NCBI GenBank assembly: GCA_004554775.1
Contig: SFKI01000003.1
Span: 124,001 to 188,000 of the forward strand
DNA from: Subdoligranulum variabile
Lineage (GTDB): Bacteria; Bacillota; Clostridia; Oscillospirales; Ruminococcaceae
DNA: 64,000 nucleotides
Reading direction: 5' to 3'
A model generated the notes under the pieces. That model searched no databases, had not been told where the DNA came from, and saw nothing but the letters and a program-made list of their open reading frames with translations. The position numbers and the translations under genes are program-made. The number at the start of each line of letters is the position of its first letter. Position 1 is the stretch's first letter. Shown here in pieces: positions 7,503 to 16,274 of this stretch.

Positions 7503-8174
7503 TTATTGCCAGCCTCGCGCTTTGGGGTCCAGCATTTCAGCAGCGGAATACACCAGTGCGTTGCAGATAGCAGCGGCCACGTTGCTGCCGCCCTTGCGGC
7601 CCATTGCCACGATGGCGGGGACATGGTATTTTTCACACACAGCAAACAAATGCCGCTTGCTTTCCACAACGTTGACAAAGCCCACCGGCACGCCGATGAC
7701 CAGCGCCGGGCGCAAACCATTCTCGATTTCTTCGGCAATTGCCAGGAGTGCGGTGGGCGCGTTGCCGACGGCCAGCACCGCACCGGGGTAGTCCTTCGCA
7801 GCCTTGTGCATCGCGGCCACGGCGCGGGTGGTGCCAGCCTGCTTGGCGGCAGCGGCCACGGCGGGGTCGGCCATAAAGCAAAGGGCCTGCCCGCCCAGCT
7901 TGGCAAGGCCCGGCTTGGTGATGCCCGCCAGCGCCATGTTGGTGTCGGTGATGATGGTCGCGCCCGCGTGCATGGCCTCTGCCCCGGCGGCAACGGCCCG
8001 GGGGGTGAATTGCAGGTTTTGCGCGTAGTCAAAATCGGCGGTCGTATGGATGACCCGCTTGACGACGGCGGCGTTCTCGGGCAGGATCGTCAGCCCGCGC
8101 CGGGCAAGCTCCTCGGTGATGATGCGCATGCTCGTGCGCTCGATATCGGCAGGCAGGTGATGCTGCGGGGTCAT
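7503..8174 (-). CDS. cbiC: CbiC, precorrin-8X (cobalt-precorrin-8) methylmutase
   Basis: A 223-aa cytosolic enzyme that moves the C11 methyl group to C12, giving cobyrinate. The family features are all present: an IERTSMRII N-terminus, the region around the catalytic His (VKRVIHTTADFDYA, H43), and GVPVGFVNVVESK plus GRKGGSNVAAAICNAL toward the C-terminus. Length is normal. It is the last gene of the operon and starts with an ATGA overlap on cbiP. Being last, it is most exposed to polarity. Confidence 0.96.
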   Translation of the reverse strand: MTPQHHLPADIERTSMRIITEELARRGLTILPENAAVVKRVIHTTADFDYAQNLQFTPRAVAAGAEAMHAGATIITDTNMALAGITKPGLAKLGGQALCFMADPAVAAAAKQAGTTRAVAAMHKAAKDYPGAVLAVGNAPTALLAIAEEIENGLRPALVIGVPVGFVNVVESKRHLFAVCEKYHVPAIVAMGRKGGSNVAAAICNALVYSAAEMLDPKARGWQ

Positions 8175-9670
8175 AGGCGTTCCTCCTTGGGGGAGGCCAG
8201 CCCCATGGCGGCGTAAATGGCAGACATATCCAGCGCACGGCGCACGCCGTCTGCCAGCAGATCAAATTGCTGTTCACGGTAGGCCTGCATCGTAAGCGGG
8301 GCGGCGGTCTCCGGTGCCAGGCCCTTGCGGCGGCAGAGCAGTGCGGCGAGTTTTTCAGTCAGCTCGCCGCTGTCAAACAGGCCGTGCAGGTAGGTACCAA
8401 ACACACTGCCCTGCACGCAGCCATCGGGCGTGCCGTCCGCCAGCGTGCAGAACGGTGCTCCCTCTACCGTTGTACGGCCCGTATGGATCTCATACCCGGT
8501 CAGCGCAGCCCCTGCAAAGGGCGCGGCGGCGGTGGCCGTTACCTGGGCGCGGCGTTTTTCGAGGGTAAAAACCGTCCGGGTGGGCAGCAGCTCCAGCCCG
8601 CGCAGGGTCTGCGGGCGGCCGCTTTCGGTCCCGGCGGAATCATCCAGCATGCCGCCCAGCATCTGGTAGCCGCCGCATACGCCCAGAACCGGCGTGCCGC
8701 GCCGGGCCAGCTTTTGCACGGCGGTTTCCAGCCCGCACTGGCGCAGCCACAGCAGATCATTCACGGTATTTTTGGTGCCGGGCAAAATGATGAGGTCGGG
8801 CATGCCCAGTTCCCGCGCGGCCTGCACATAGCGCACGCCCAACAGGGGGTGCTGCTCCAGCGGCATAAAATCGGTAAAGTTGGAGATGTGCGGCAGCCGC
8901 ACAATGGCAACATCCAGCGGTTTGACGGCATTTTTTTGCTGCAAACGCTCAGAGAGGGAATCTTCGTCCTCGATATCCACTTTCAAGTACGGCACCACAC
9001 CCACGACGGGCAGGCGGGTCTTTTCTTCCAGCATCGCAAGGCCGGGGCGCAAAATTTCTACATCACCACGGAATTTGTTGATAATCAAGCCGCAGATTCG
9101 CGCGCGCTCGTCCGGTTCCAGCAGCTCCACCGTGCCGTACAGCTGGGCAAACACGCCGCCGCGGTCGATATCCCCGGCCAGCAGCACCGGCGCGGCGACC
9201 AGCCTGGCAAGGCCCATGTTGACGATGTCGTCAGCCTTTAGGTTAATCTCTGCCGGGCTGCCCGCGCCCTCGATGACGATGATGTCAAATTCACTTGCAA
9301 GGCCATCGTAGGCATGCAGAATATCCGGGATCAACGCTTTTTTGCGGCGGAAATATTCCTTTGCGGGCATGTCGCCGCGCACCTCGCCGTTTACAATGAC
9401 CTGGCTGCCGATATCGCTGCTGGGCTTGAGCAAAATCGGGTTCATCCGCACGTCCGGTTCCACGCCTGCGGCCTGCGCCTGCACGACCTGTGCGCGACCC
9501 ATTTCCAGCCCGTCACGGGTGACAAAGCTATTCAGTGCCATGTTCTGACTTTTGAATGGCGCGGTCCGGTAGCCGTCCTGCGCAAAAATGCGGCAGAGCG
9601 CCGCGCACAGCAGGCTTTTGCCCGCGCCGCTCATCGTGCCCTGCACCATGATGCACCTGGCTTTGCTCAC
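8171..9670 (-). CDS. cbiP: CbiP/CobQ, cobyric acid synthase
   Basis: A 499-aa enzyme that amidates four side chains of adenosylcobyrinate diamide using glutamine and ATP. The N-terminal dethiobiotin-synthetase-like ATPase has the P-loop GTMSGAGKS and the family signature KSQNMALNSF. The C-terminal class I glutaminase carries Cys332 in GVCGGYQMLGG. The start is GTG at 9670, overlapping the stop of cobD (GTGA), with GGGAGG eight bases upstream; a longer frame to 9997 is only antisense read-through. Length is typical. Confidence 0.95.
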   Translation of the reverse strand: MSKARCIMVQGTMSGAGKSLLCAALCRIFAQDGYRTAPFKSQNMALNSFVTRDGLEMGRAQVVQAQAAGVEPDVRMNPILLKPSSDIGSQVIVNGEVRGDMPAKEYFRRKKALIPDILHAYDGLASEFDIIVIEGAGSPAEINLKADDIVNMGLARLVAAPVLLAGDIDRGGVFAQLYGTVELLEPDERARICGLIINKFRGDVEILRPGLAMLEEKTRLPVVGVVPYLKVDIEDEDSLSERLQQKNAVKPLDVAIVRLPHISNFTDFMPLEQHPLLGVRYVQAARELGMPDLIILPGTKNTVNDLLWLRQCGLETAVQKLARRGTPVLGVCGGYQMLGGMLDDSAGTESGRPQTLRGLELLPTRTVFTLEKRRAQVTATAAAPFAGAALTGYEIHTGRTTVEGAPFCTLADGTPDGCVQGSVFGTYLHGLFDSGELTEKLAALLCRRKGLAPETAAPLTMQAYREQQFDLLADGVRRALDMSAIYAAMGLASPKEERL

Positions 9671-10722
9671 ACCAACACCTCCCGCATGATTTTCAACAGT
9701 GCTGCGTTCTCTTTTTCGGTACGCACGGCAGTTCTGTACCAGGTGTCGTCCAGGCCGGTATAGTTGGCGCAGCTGCGTACAACGGCACCGCGGCGGCGAA
9801 GTTTTCCACCAAAATCCGCCGGGGCGTTGAAAAGCAGGTAGTTTGCCTGCCCGTCGACCACCCGCAGCCCCAGAGTACGCAGCCCTGCCGCCAGGCGCGG
9901 GCGCTGCGTTTCGATCAGCGTGCGGACAGCATCGGCATAGGCAGTTTCCTGCAATGCGGCCACGCCTGCGGCCTGTGCGAGACCGGACACCGCCCACGGC
10001 TGGCCCGCCGCACGCATTTTGTCCAGCAGGGCGGCGTTACTGCACAGCGCGTACCCCAGCCGTACCCCGGCCATGGCGTAGAGCTTGGTAAAGGCTTTTA
10101 AGACGATAAGATTCGGTGTATCGTGCAAAAACACCTTGGCCGTCAGTTCATCGCGTGCAGGCAGAAAGTCCAGGAAGCACTCATCCACCACCAGCACGGC
10201 CCCGCAGGCGACGCAGCGGCGCAGCACCTTTTCCACCAGCGCAGGCGGCGTCACCTGCCCGGTCGGGTTGTTGGGCTGGCACAAAAACACCAGGTCGATT
10301 TCCGGGGTGACGGCGTTTATAAAGGCTTCCGTCACAGCAAAGTCATTGGCTTCGTCCAGCATAAACCGCGTGATCGTGCAGCCGACGGTATCCAGCGCGG
10401 CGGCGTACTCGGCAAAGGTCGGCGCGGGCAGCAGGGCGCGGCGCGGGCGCAGGGCCAGCACCAGACGGAAAATCAAATCCGCCGCGCCGTTGCCGCACAA
10501 AATCTGTTCGGCAGGCACGCCCTCGGCCGTAGTCAGTTTGGCGCGCAGTTCACGGCAAAGGGGGTCGGGGTAGCGGTCCGCCGTGGGCAGTGCTGCCGTG
10601 ATGGCCGCCGCCACGCCCACAGGCAGCCCCAGTGGGCTGACATTGGCCGAAAAATCCAGCGCGTCCCGGCCAAATTCTGCCCGGTAGCCTGCCCAGTCGC
10701 CGCCATGTACCAGTTCCATCAT
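9667..10722 (-). CDS. cobD: CobD, L-threonine-O-3-phosphate decarboxylase
   Basis: A 351-aa fold-type I PLP enzyme making (R)-1-aminopropan-2-O-yl phosphate, the aminopropanol linker of the nucleotide loop. The HisC-like motifs are LDFSANVSPLG, CQPNNPTG and VVDECFLDF. The predicted PLP lysine is K213 in FTKLYAMAGVRLGY. Its place between cbiP and cbiB supports CobD over histidinol-phosphate aminotransferase. Two adjacent ATGs (10722, 10719) follow GAGGG. Confidence 0.94.
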   Translation of the reverse strand: MMELVHGGDWAGYRAEFGRDALDFSANVSPLGLPVGVAAAITAALPTADRYPDPLCRELRAKLTTAEGVPAEQILCGNGAADLIFRLVLALRPRRALLPAPTFAEYAAALDTVGCTITRFMLDEANDFAVTEAFINAVTPEIDLVFLCQPNNPTGQVTPPALVEKVLRRCVACGAVLVVDECFLDFLPARDELTAKVFLHDTPNLIVLKAFTKLYAMAGVRLGYALCSNAALLDKMRAAGQPWAVSGLAQAAGVAALQETAYADAVRTLIETQRPRLAAGLRTLGLRVVDGQANYLLFNAPADFGGKLRRRGAVVRSCANYTGLDDTWYRTAVRTEKENAALLKIMREVLV

Positions 10723-10728
10723 CTTCCC

Positions 10729-11688
10729 TCACAACATACAAATCAACCGCACGGCCAACCCCAGTACCAGGGCCAGCAGGCTTTCAGCGTACATCATGCG
10801 GTGGGCCCGCACGATATCCTGCGGCGCAATGGGGCGCAGCGGGTCACCAATCGTCGGTTTATCGTAGTATTCGCCAAAATAGCAAGCCGGGCCTGCCAGC
10901 TGTACGCCGAGTGCCCCGGCGCAGGCGCTTTCGGTCTGGGCGCTGTTGGGGCTGGCGTGGCTGCGCCGATCCCGCCGCCAGATGCGCCATGCACCGCGCG
11001 CGCTGTTGCCGGTAAGGGCCGCAGCCGCCACCCACAAAAGCCCTGCCAGGCGGCTGGGCAGCCAGTTGGCGACATCATCCAATTTGGCAGCACATCGTCC
11101 AAAATACAGATACCTCTCGTTTTTGTAGCCGAGCATGCTGTCCATTGTGTTGATGGCCTTATAGGTCAGCGCCAACGGCGCACCGCCCACCAGCATGTAA
11201 AGCAGCGGGGCAATGACGCCGTCGCTGGCGTTTTCGGCTACCGTTTCCACCGCCGCTTTGGTCACGCCCTCGGCGGTCAGGTTTTGGGTATCGCGCCCCA
11301 CAATGCGGCTTACGGCCTTGCGCGCGGCGGGCAGGTCGCCATTTTGCAGTTCTTTGTACACATTCATGCTTTCCTGTACAAGTCCACGCGCCGCCAGCGC
11401 CTGCCCGCACCAGAACATTTGCAAAACAAGCCCCAAAACGGAGTGCAGCTTTGCCGCCAGCCAGCAGGCTGTGCCGGTAACAGCCAGCGTCCCCAGCGGC
11501 AGCACCGCCGCCACGATGGCACCGCCCAGCAGTTCCCCACGCGGCGTTTTCGGCAGCGCGGCGCGCAGGCGTTTTTCCAGCGCCGCGATGCACCGCCCCA
11601 TCACCACCACCGGGTGGGGCAGCCAGGCAGGGTCGCCAAAAAGTGCATCCAATACAAAACCGCCCAGTACGGCCCAAAAAATCAACAT
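10729..11688 (-). CDS. cbiB: CbiB, adenosylcobinamide-phosphate synthase
   Basis: A 319-aa integral membrane protein that joins aminopropanol phosphate to adenosylcobyric acid. Family motifs include the N-terminal FGDPAWLPHPVVVMGR, the central ENASDGVIAPLLY, and KAINTMDSMLGYKNERY. It has several hydrophobic segments and a C-terminal helix. The start at 11688 has AAGGAGGG upstream and overlaps cobC by 7 nt. Length is normal. Confidence 0.95.
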   Translation of the reverse strand: MLIFWAVLGGFVLDALFGDPAWLPHPVVVMGRCIAALEKRLRAALPKTPRGELLGGAIVAAVLPLGTLAVTGTACWLAAKLHSVLGLVLQMFWCGQALAARGLVQESMNVYKELQNGDLPAARKAVSRIVGRDTQNLTAEGVTKAAVETVAENASDGVIAPLLYMLVGGAPLALTYKAINTMDSMLGYKNERYLYFGRCAAKLDDVANWLPSRLAGLLWVAAAALTGNSARGAWRIWRRDRRSHASPNSAQTESACAGALGVQLAGPACYFGEYYDKPTIGDPLRPIAPQDIVRAHRMMYAESLLALVLGLAVRLICML

Positions 11689-12281
11689 GTGCCCTCCTTG
11701 GTGTACTGCACGGTCCTGACCAGGTGCAAAACATGCTGCGCCGCCCAGTCGCGGGCATCCAGCACATAGCCGCCCGCATTGGGGCCGCACCACGCGTAAT
11801 AGTCCTTGTGGGGCAGGGCGTAGCGCTCCATCGCGGCCATCTGGGTGCCGCCGTGGGCCAAGATCACCAGCATTTCTTCTCCATCGGCCAGCGCTTTGTC
11901 CACCAACGCCGCAAAAGTCTGGCAGATGCGGTCTGAGAACTCGGCCTTGCGCTCGCCGTCCGGGCACTGGCTCTCGCAATTGGCGGCGACCCAGGCCAGA
12001 TAATCCGGGTCGTGCTCCATCTCCACGTAATTGCGGCCTTCAAAACTGCCAAAGCACATTTCTTTCAGCCCGTTCACCGGAACCAGCCTTGCCCCTGGAA
12101 ATAGCACCTCTGCCGTCTGTGCTGTGCGCTGCAGCGTCGAAATATACACAACTTTCGGATCAATATCCGCGCGGCGCAGTTGGGCCAGCCCTGCGGGCGA
12201 AAGCGGGATATCCCGCTGGCCCTGGTAGCGCTTTTGGGCGTTGTACTCGGTCAGACCGTGGCGCAGTAAGTAGATCAACAT
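11682..12281 (-). CDS. cobC: CobC-like alpha-ribazole phosphatase (histidine phosphatase)
   Basis: A 199-aa histidine-phosphatase superfamily member. The phosphoacceptor motif is LLRHGLTEYN (His8), followed by YISTLQRTAQTAEV, the acidic KEMCFGSFEG, and HGGTQMAAM with the second His. In this operon the likely substrate is alpha-ribazole-5'-phosphate or adenosylcobalamin-5'-phosphate. Phosphoglycerate-mutase-like paralogues share these motifs, so the call rests on context. It overlaps the short CobU-like gene by 7 nt. Confidence 0.88.
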   Translation of the reverse strand: MLIYLLRHGLTEYNAQKRYQGQRDIPLSPAGLAQLRRADIDPKVVYISTLQRTAQTAEVLFPGARLVPVNGLKEMCFGSFEGRNYVEMEHDPDYLAWVAANCESQCPDGERKAEFSDRICQTFAALVDKALADGEEMLVILAHGGTQMAAMERYALPHKDYYAWCGPNAGGYVLDARDWAAQHVLHLVRTVQYTKEGTC

Positions 12282-12592
12282 TTCGGCAGTTCTCCTTTCA
12301 AAACGGTGGGCAGGCCGCAGAACAGCTCCACCACGCAGTCAGCCCGCGCAGCCAGCAGGCAGGCCAGGCGGCCCGCAGCTTCCCGCGCGGTGCGCTCACC
12401 TGCATCCATAGGTACGATGCCGCCGCCGATCTCGGTGGCGATGACCACATCGTACGCGGCCAGTTCGTCGGCCAGTTTTTCCAAATCCGGTGCAGCGGCA
12501 GCCAAAGTTTGCACATCAAAGATCTGCCGCCCACCGAAGCGCGCCGCAAAGGTCCGTTTGCCGCTGTATAGCGGCCCCGTGATAAACAGCAT
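12275..12592 (-). CDS. Short CobU-like protein (105 aa), function uncertain
   Basis: The first residues form a P-loop (ITGPLYSGKRTFA) and the second half resembles the end of CobU: ATEIGGGIVPMDAGER, then a helix with REAAGRL and VVELFCGLPTVLKG. The central part of CobU, including the guanylylated His region, is missing, since CobU is normally about 175 aa. A full CobU lies 750 bp upstream in the same operon, so this is a shortened paralogue. It could be a partner subunit, a kinase-only form or a decaying duplicate. It overlaps cobC and abuts cobS, with intact frame and normal codon use. Confidence 0.7.
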   Translation of the reverse strand: MLFITGPLYSGKRTFAARFGGRQIFDVQTLAAAAPDLEKLADELAAYDVVIATEIGGGIVPMDAGERTAREAAGRLACLLAARADCVVELFCGLPTVLKGELPKC

Positions 12593-13345
12593 TTACAGCA
12601 CCCCCAGCCATTGGCAGGCGGCCAGCGCCGCCAGCATCCAGATCTCGCACTTTTGCAAAAACCATCCGGCCAGATCGCCGGTGGTGCCGCCAAACTGCTT
12701 TTTGGCGACCTGATAATACCGCGCAAACACGGCACCCGCCGCGCACACCATTGCCCAACCGCCGAGTGCCGCCAGCGCCGCGCCCAGCACAATGCAAAGT
12801 ACAGTCAGCGCGCGGCGTACCTTGGTTTTATCCGCCGCCGTGGCAAACGTGTGCGCAAGGCCGGTATTTTTCGCCATCGGGAAGCTGGCTACCGCCAGCC
12901 CGGACAGTGCCCGCTCCCCCACCAGCGCCAGCATCCAGAGCATCGCCGTGCGCGGGGTGAACTGCACGCAGCAGCACAGCGCAAAGTAGGCGGTAAAGTA
13001 GCTGCACAGCCGGATGACCGCAAACGCGCCGCAGTGGGGGTCTTTTAAAATTTCCAGTTTTTTGGCGGTGTCGCCATAGCTGGAAAGTGCATCACAGGTA
13101 TCGGCGTAGCCGTCCAGATGGATGCCGCCCGTGACCCACACGGGCACCAGGCAAAACCCGGCTGCGCGGGCCAGTGCGGGCAGCGGCAAAGCCCCGCACA
13201 GCCACCACAGCGCGCCGATGACCACCCCAATGAGCGGGAACGCGCAGAGAGCGTACCGCATGTTTCTCTCGTTCCAGGCAAACTGCGGCATCGGCAGGGC
13301 CGAGAACATCGCAAACGCGACCGCGATTGTCTGCAAAGCTGTCAT
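12593..13345 (-). CDS. cobS: CobS, adenosylcobinamide-GDP ribazoletransferase
   Basis: A 250-aa polytopic membrane protein that condenses adenosylcobinamide-GDP with alpha-ribazole (phosphate), the last assembly step. The metal/substrate motif GGIHLDGYADTCDAL and KDPHCGAFAV near the N-terminal third are diagnostic, and about six hydrophobic helices follow. The start at 13345 overlaps the cobU stop (ATGA) and has a G-rich ribosome site. Confidence 0.95.
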   Translation of the reverse strand: MTALQTIAVAFAMFSALPMPQFAWNERNMRYALCAFPLIGVVIGALWWLCGALPLPALARAAGFCLVPVWVTGGIHLDGYADTCDALSSYGDTAKKLEILKDPHCGAFAVIRLCSYFTAYFALCCCVQFTPRTAMLWMLALVGERALSGLAVASFPMAKNTGLAHTFATAADKTKVRRALTVLCIVLGAALAALGGWAMVCAAGAVFARYYQVAKKQFGGTTGDLAGWFLQKCEIWMLAALAACQWLGVL

Positions 13346-13866
13346 GTTTTTTTGCCCCCTTTGTAGTCGCACGGGATGCCGCAGACGACCCGTACCACCC
13401 GGTCTGCCCGGGCGGCTGCGGCGTTGTTGATCTTGGCAAGCGCCCGCAAATAGAGGGCCGTGTCGCCCGCATAGTCGGCTCCGCCGCTGAAAACCTCGTT
13501 GGTGACGAGAATTAAATTGTCACACTGTGCCGCCAGTTTTTCCAGACCGTCCAAAATTGCTTCCGCCGTGTTGTCCCCCGCGCCATCGGGGGCGTACAGT
13601 TCGTTGGCGGTCAGGTTGCCCAAGTCCTCCAGCAGTACGGTGCCGCGCTGCGGCAGCGTCAGCCGGTCAAGGTGCAGCGGGCATTCCACCGTGGCAAACT
13701 GCTTTTGTGCCCGCATGGCGCGGTGCCGGGCCACCCTCGCGGCACACTCGGCATCCCACACCTGCATGGTGGCAAGGTAGGTGCGCGGCAGCGGACTTTG
13801 CAGGCAGAGCGACTCGGCATAGGCGCTTTTGCCGCTGGCCGCGCCGCCGATAACCAGCGTCAGCAT
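13342..13866 (-). CDS. cobU: CobU, adenosylcobinamide kinase / guanylyltransferase
   Basis: A 174-aa bifunctional enzyme that phosphorylates adenosylcobinamide and adds GMP. The P-loop is IGGAASGKSAYAE (residues 6-18). An RVARHR motif supplies the expected His for guanylylation, and VLLEDLGNLTANEL and LVTNEVFSGG are family segments. The conserved VGxGIVP part is altered to VFSGGADYAG. The start lies inside the end of cobT (7-nt overlap). Confidence 0.92.
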   Translation of the reverse strand: MLTLVIGGAASGKSAYAESLCLQSPLPRTYLATMQVWDAECAARVARHRAMRAQKQFATVECPLHLDRLTLPQRGTVLLEDLGNLTANELYAPDGAGDNTAEAILDGLEKLAAQCDNLILVTNEVFSGGADYAGDTALYLRALAKINNAAAARADRVVRVVCGIPCDYKGGKKT

Positions 13867-14930
13867 TGCGGGGTGTACGGCGTGATGCCGCCCTCGGCAA
13901 ACGAATAGCAGCCGTTGTAAACTGCCAGCGCCATGTCCCACAGGGGTAGGCTGGCCACTGCGCCGGTGCCTTCGCCCAGGTGCAAATCAGCGGTAATCAG
14001 CGGTTTTTTATCGAGTGCATCCAGCACGAGCCGGGCGGCGGGTTCGCTGGAAGCATGGCTGGCGAACACGGCCTTGCCTGCCGCCGGGCACAGCCGCACC
14101 GCGCACAGCGCCGCCACACCGCTGATGAAGCCATCCATTACGATGGGCAGATTTTCCAGCGCACCACCGAGGAAAACGCCGCACAGCCCGGCGATATCGA
14201 ACCCGCCCAACGCGGCCAGCACGCCCAGCGGGTCAGCAGCATCGGGGTGGTTGACGGCGATGCCGCGCTCAATGGCGGCGAGCTTGCGGCGCAGCCCGGC
14301 GTCCGAAAGCCCCGCCCCGCGCCCGGTCATCGCCTGCACCGGCTGGTTCAGTAATACGCTGGCCACGGCGCTGGATGTCGTCGTATTGCCAATGCCCATC
14401 TCGCCGGTGGCAATCATCTGGATTCCTGCGGGCGCGCGCTTTTGCGCGCGCACCAGTTCAATACCGTGGGCAATGGCCTGCACGACCTGCGTGCGGGTCA
14501 TGGCCGGGCCAAGAGTAAAATCCGCCGTGCCGGGGGCGATGCGGCAATTGACCGCCCCGGGCACAGGTGCCCCGGCAATGCCCATATCCACGGGCACGAC
14601 CGTGCAGTGGGCAGCCGCCGCCATTCGGCAGACGCTGGTGCGGCGGGCCGCCAGATTTTGCAGCACGGCGCGGGTTACGCTGGCGTCCGTCTGGCTGACA
14701 CCCTGGGCCACCACGCCGTTATCGGCACACAGCACCAGCACAGCACGACGGGTGAGGGCGGGCGTTTCGGTGCCCGTCAGCGCGGCGGCGTCCTCGACCA
14801 TCGTTTCCAGCAGGCCCAGTCCACCCAGGGGCTTTGCCAGCGCGGCCCAGTGGGCATGCGCTGCGGCGCGGGCGGTCTCGTCGGGCGGGGTAACGGTGGA
14901 CAGTAAGGTTTTCAGTTCGTGTTCGGTCAT
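13860..14930 (-). CDS. cobT: CobT, nicotinate-nucleotide--dimethylbenzimidazole phosphoribosyltransferase
   Basis: A 356-aa enzyme that activates the lower-ligand base as alpha-ribazole phosphate. Diagnostic motifs are ADNGVVAQGVSQT, GEMGIGNTTTSSA and HLGEGTGA with the catalytic Glu320. Length is typical. Whether it uses dimethylbenzimidazole or another base cannot be told; no bza genes are in the window. It has an ATGA overlap with cbiA. Confidence 0.96.
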   Translation of the reverse strand: MTEHELKTLLSTVTPPDETARAAAHAHWAALAKPLGGLGLLETMVEDAAALTGTETPALTRRAVLVLCADNGVVAQGVSQTDASVTRAVLQNLAARRTSVCRMAAAAHCTVVPVDMGIAGAPVPGAVNCRIAPGTADFTLGPAMTRTQVVQAIAHGIELVRAQKRAPAGIQMIATGEMGIGNTTTSSAVASVLLNQPVQAMTGRGAGLSDAGLRRKLAAIERGIAVNHPDAADPLGVLAALGGFDIAGLCGVFLGGALENLPIVMDGFISGVAALCAVRLCPAAGKAVFASHASSEPAARLVLDALDKKPLITADLHLGEGTGAVASLPLWDMALAVYNGCYSFAEGGITPYTPQC

Positions 14931-16273
14931 GGTTTTTCCTTTTTATAATGGCAGGCGGCGGCAACAAAGCGGCAGGGCAGCGGCGTACACGCCCAGTACA
15001 GGTGCGGGAACCCCGCGTATAAATGCGCGTTGGCAAAGCCGCAGGCCCAACTGCGCCCATTGGCCTTGGCGGCGGTAAAATCGGTGCCGTTGGTGGTGGA
15101 GTCCCAATGGTGGAACTCGTGCACAGGCAGAGCATCGCCCGCGGCAAACAGCATACTGTCGGCGCGGGCGGTCAGTGTGGCGTAGCCGAAGCGCACGAGC
15201 CGCCCGCCCCTGACGCCCTGTCCCGGCAGCACGCCCGCCATCGGGTACGCACTGCCGTCAGCGTCTTGCAGCGTCTGGCCCAGGTAGAGGAATCCGCCGC
15301 ACTCGGCCACCGTAGGCAGGCCGCTTTGCACGGCGGTTTTGACGGCAGCGCGCATGGCGATGTTGGCCGCCAGCTGGACAGCGTACAATTCCGGGTAGCC
15401 GCCCGGCAGGTAGAGCCCGCCGATGTCCGTCGGCAGTGCGGCGTCCTGTAAGGGGCTGAAAAAGCACAGCTCCGCGCCGTTTTCTTCAAGTGCTTCGAGT
15501 GTTTCGGCATAGGTGAAGCAGAATGCGGCATCCCGCGCCACGGCAATGCGCACTTTGGCGGGCGGCAGCGTGCAGGGCACGGCGGCGGGGTCGGGGCGGT
15601 CAAACAAGGCCGTAAAGAGCGGCCAGTCGATTGTTTTTTGCGCGCTGTCAGCCAAAATCCGAATTTTGCGCTGCAAATCTTCGATTTCAGCGGCGATTTT
15701 CAGGCCGAGGTGGCGGCTTTCGATTGCGGCCTCCGGCAGCGGCGGCAGATAGCCTACCACCGGCAGGCCGGTTTCCTTTTCCAGCATCGGGGCCAGCAGG
15801 TTGTACAAATTTTCGCTGCAATCATTGAGCAAGATACCCGCTAGATGATGCGGTGTGCGGAATGCCAGCAGGCCGCGCAGCTCGGCCGCCAGGGTCAGGC
15901 TGGCCCCCTTTGGCCGCACGACCAGCAGCACCGGCAGGTCGAGCGTATCGGCCAGGTGCCACACGCTGGCGGTGTCGCTCACGCCGCCAAGGCCGTCGTA
16001 GTAGCCCATTGCGCCCTCGACCACGGCGGCACCATGGCCCGCCGCATGCCGGGCATACAGGCCGCACACAGTGGCAGGAGTGGAGAAAAACAGATCCAGA
16101 TTGTGGCTTTCCACCCCCAAAACGGCGCGGTGGAACATCGGGTCGATGTAATCTGGCCCCGCTTTAAAGGCACAGGGCTGCGCGCCGCGCGCCTGCAAGG
16201 CCGCCAGCAGCGCACAGGCAGCGGTCGTTTTGCCGCTGCCGGAACGCGGTGCCGCCAGAACCAATTGCAGCAT
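14927..16273 (-). CDS. cbiA: CbiA, cobyrinate a,c-diamide synthase
   Basis: A 448-aa enzyme that amidates the a and c carboxylates of cobyrinate with glutamine and ATP. The N-terminal P-loop APRSGSGKTT (residues 8-17) and KAGPDYIDPMFH are typical. The C-terminal glutaminase domain has LYLPGGYPELYA and Cys325 in VAECGGFLYLG. The residues HEFHHWDS near the end match the glutaminase His region. It lies one base after the CbiE-CbiT stop. Confidence 0.95.
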   Translation of the reverse strand: MLQLVLAAPRSGSGKTTAACALLAALQARGAQPCAFKAGPDYIDPMFHRAVLGVESHNLDLFFSTPATVCGLYARHAAGHGAAVVEGAMGYYDGLGGVSDTASVWHLADTLDLPVLLVVRPKGASLTLAAELRGLLAFRTPHHLAGILLNDCSENLYNLLAPMLEKETGLPVVGYLPPLPEAAIESRHLGLKIAAEIEDLQRKIRILADSAQKTIDWPLFTALFDRPDPAAVPCTLPPAKVRIAVARDAAFCFTYAETLEALEENGAELCFFSPLQDAALPTDIGGLYLPGGYPELYAVQLAANIAMRAAVKTAVQSGLPTVAECGGFLYLGQTLQDADGSAYPMAGVLPGQGVRGGRLVRFGYATLTARADSMLFAAGDALPVHEFHHWDSTTNGTDFTAAKANGRSWACGFANAHLYAGFPHLYWACTPLPCRFVAAACHYKKEKP

Positions 16274-16274
16274 C

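Noticed and set aside
6801..8216. A 471-codon plus-strand open frame covering the argG remnant and beyond
   Set aside because: Only 6894-7421 has ArgG similarity. The rest is antisense to cbiC with a terminator in between; the length is chance in GC-rich DNA.
8171..9997. Longer start for CbiP (608 aa)
   Set aside because: The first 109 residues are antisense-like, low-complexity read-through of cobD. GTG at 9670 has a ribosome site and gives the family length.
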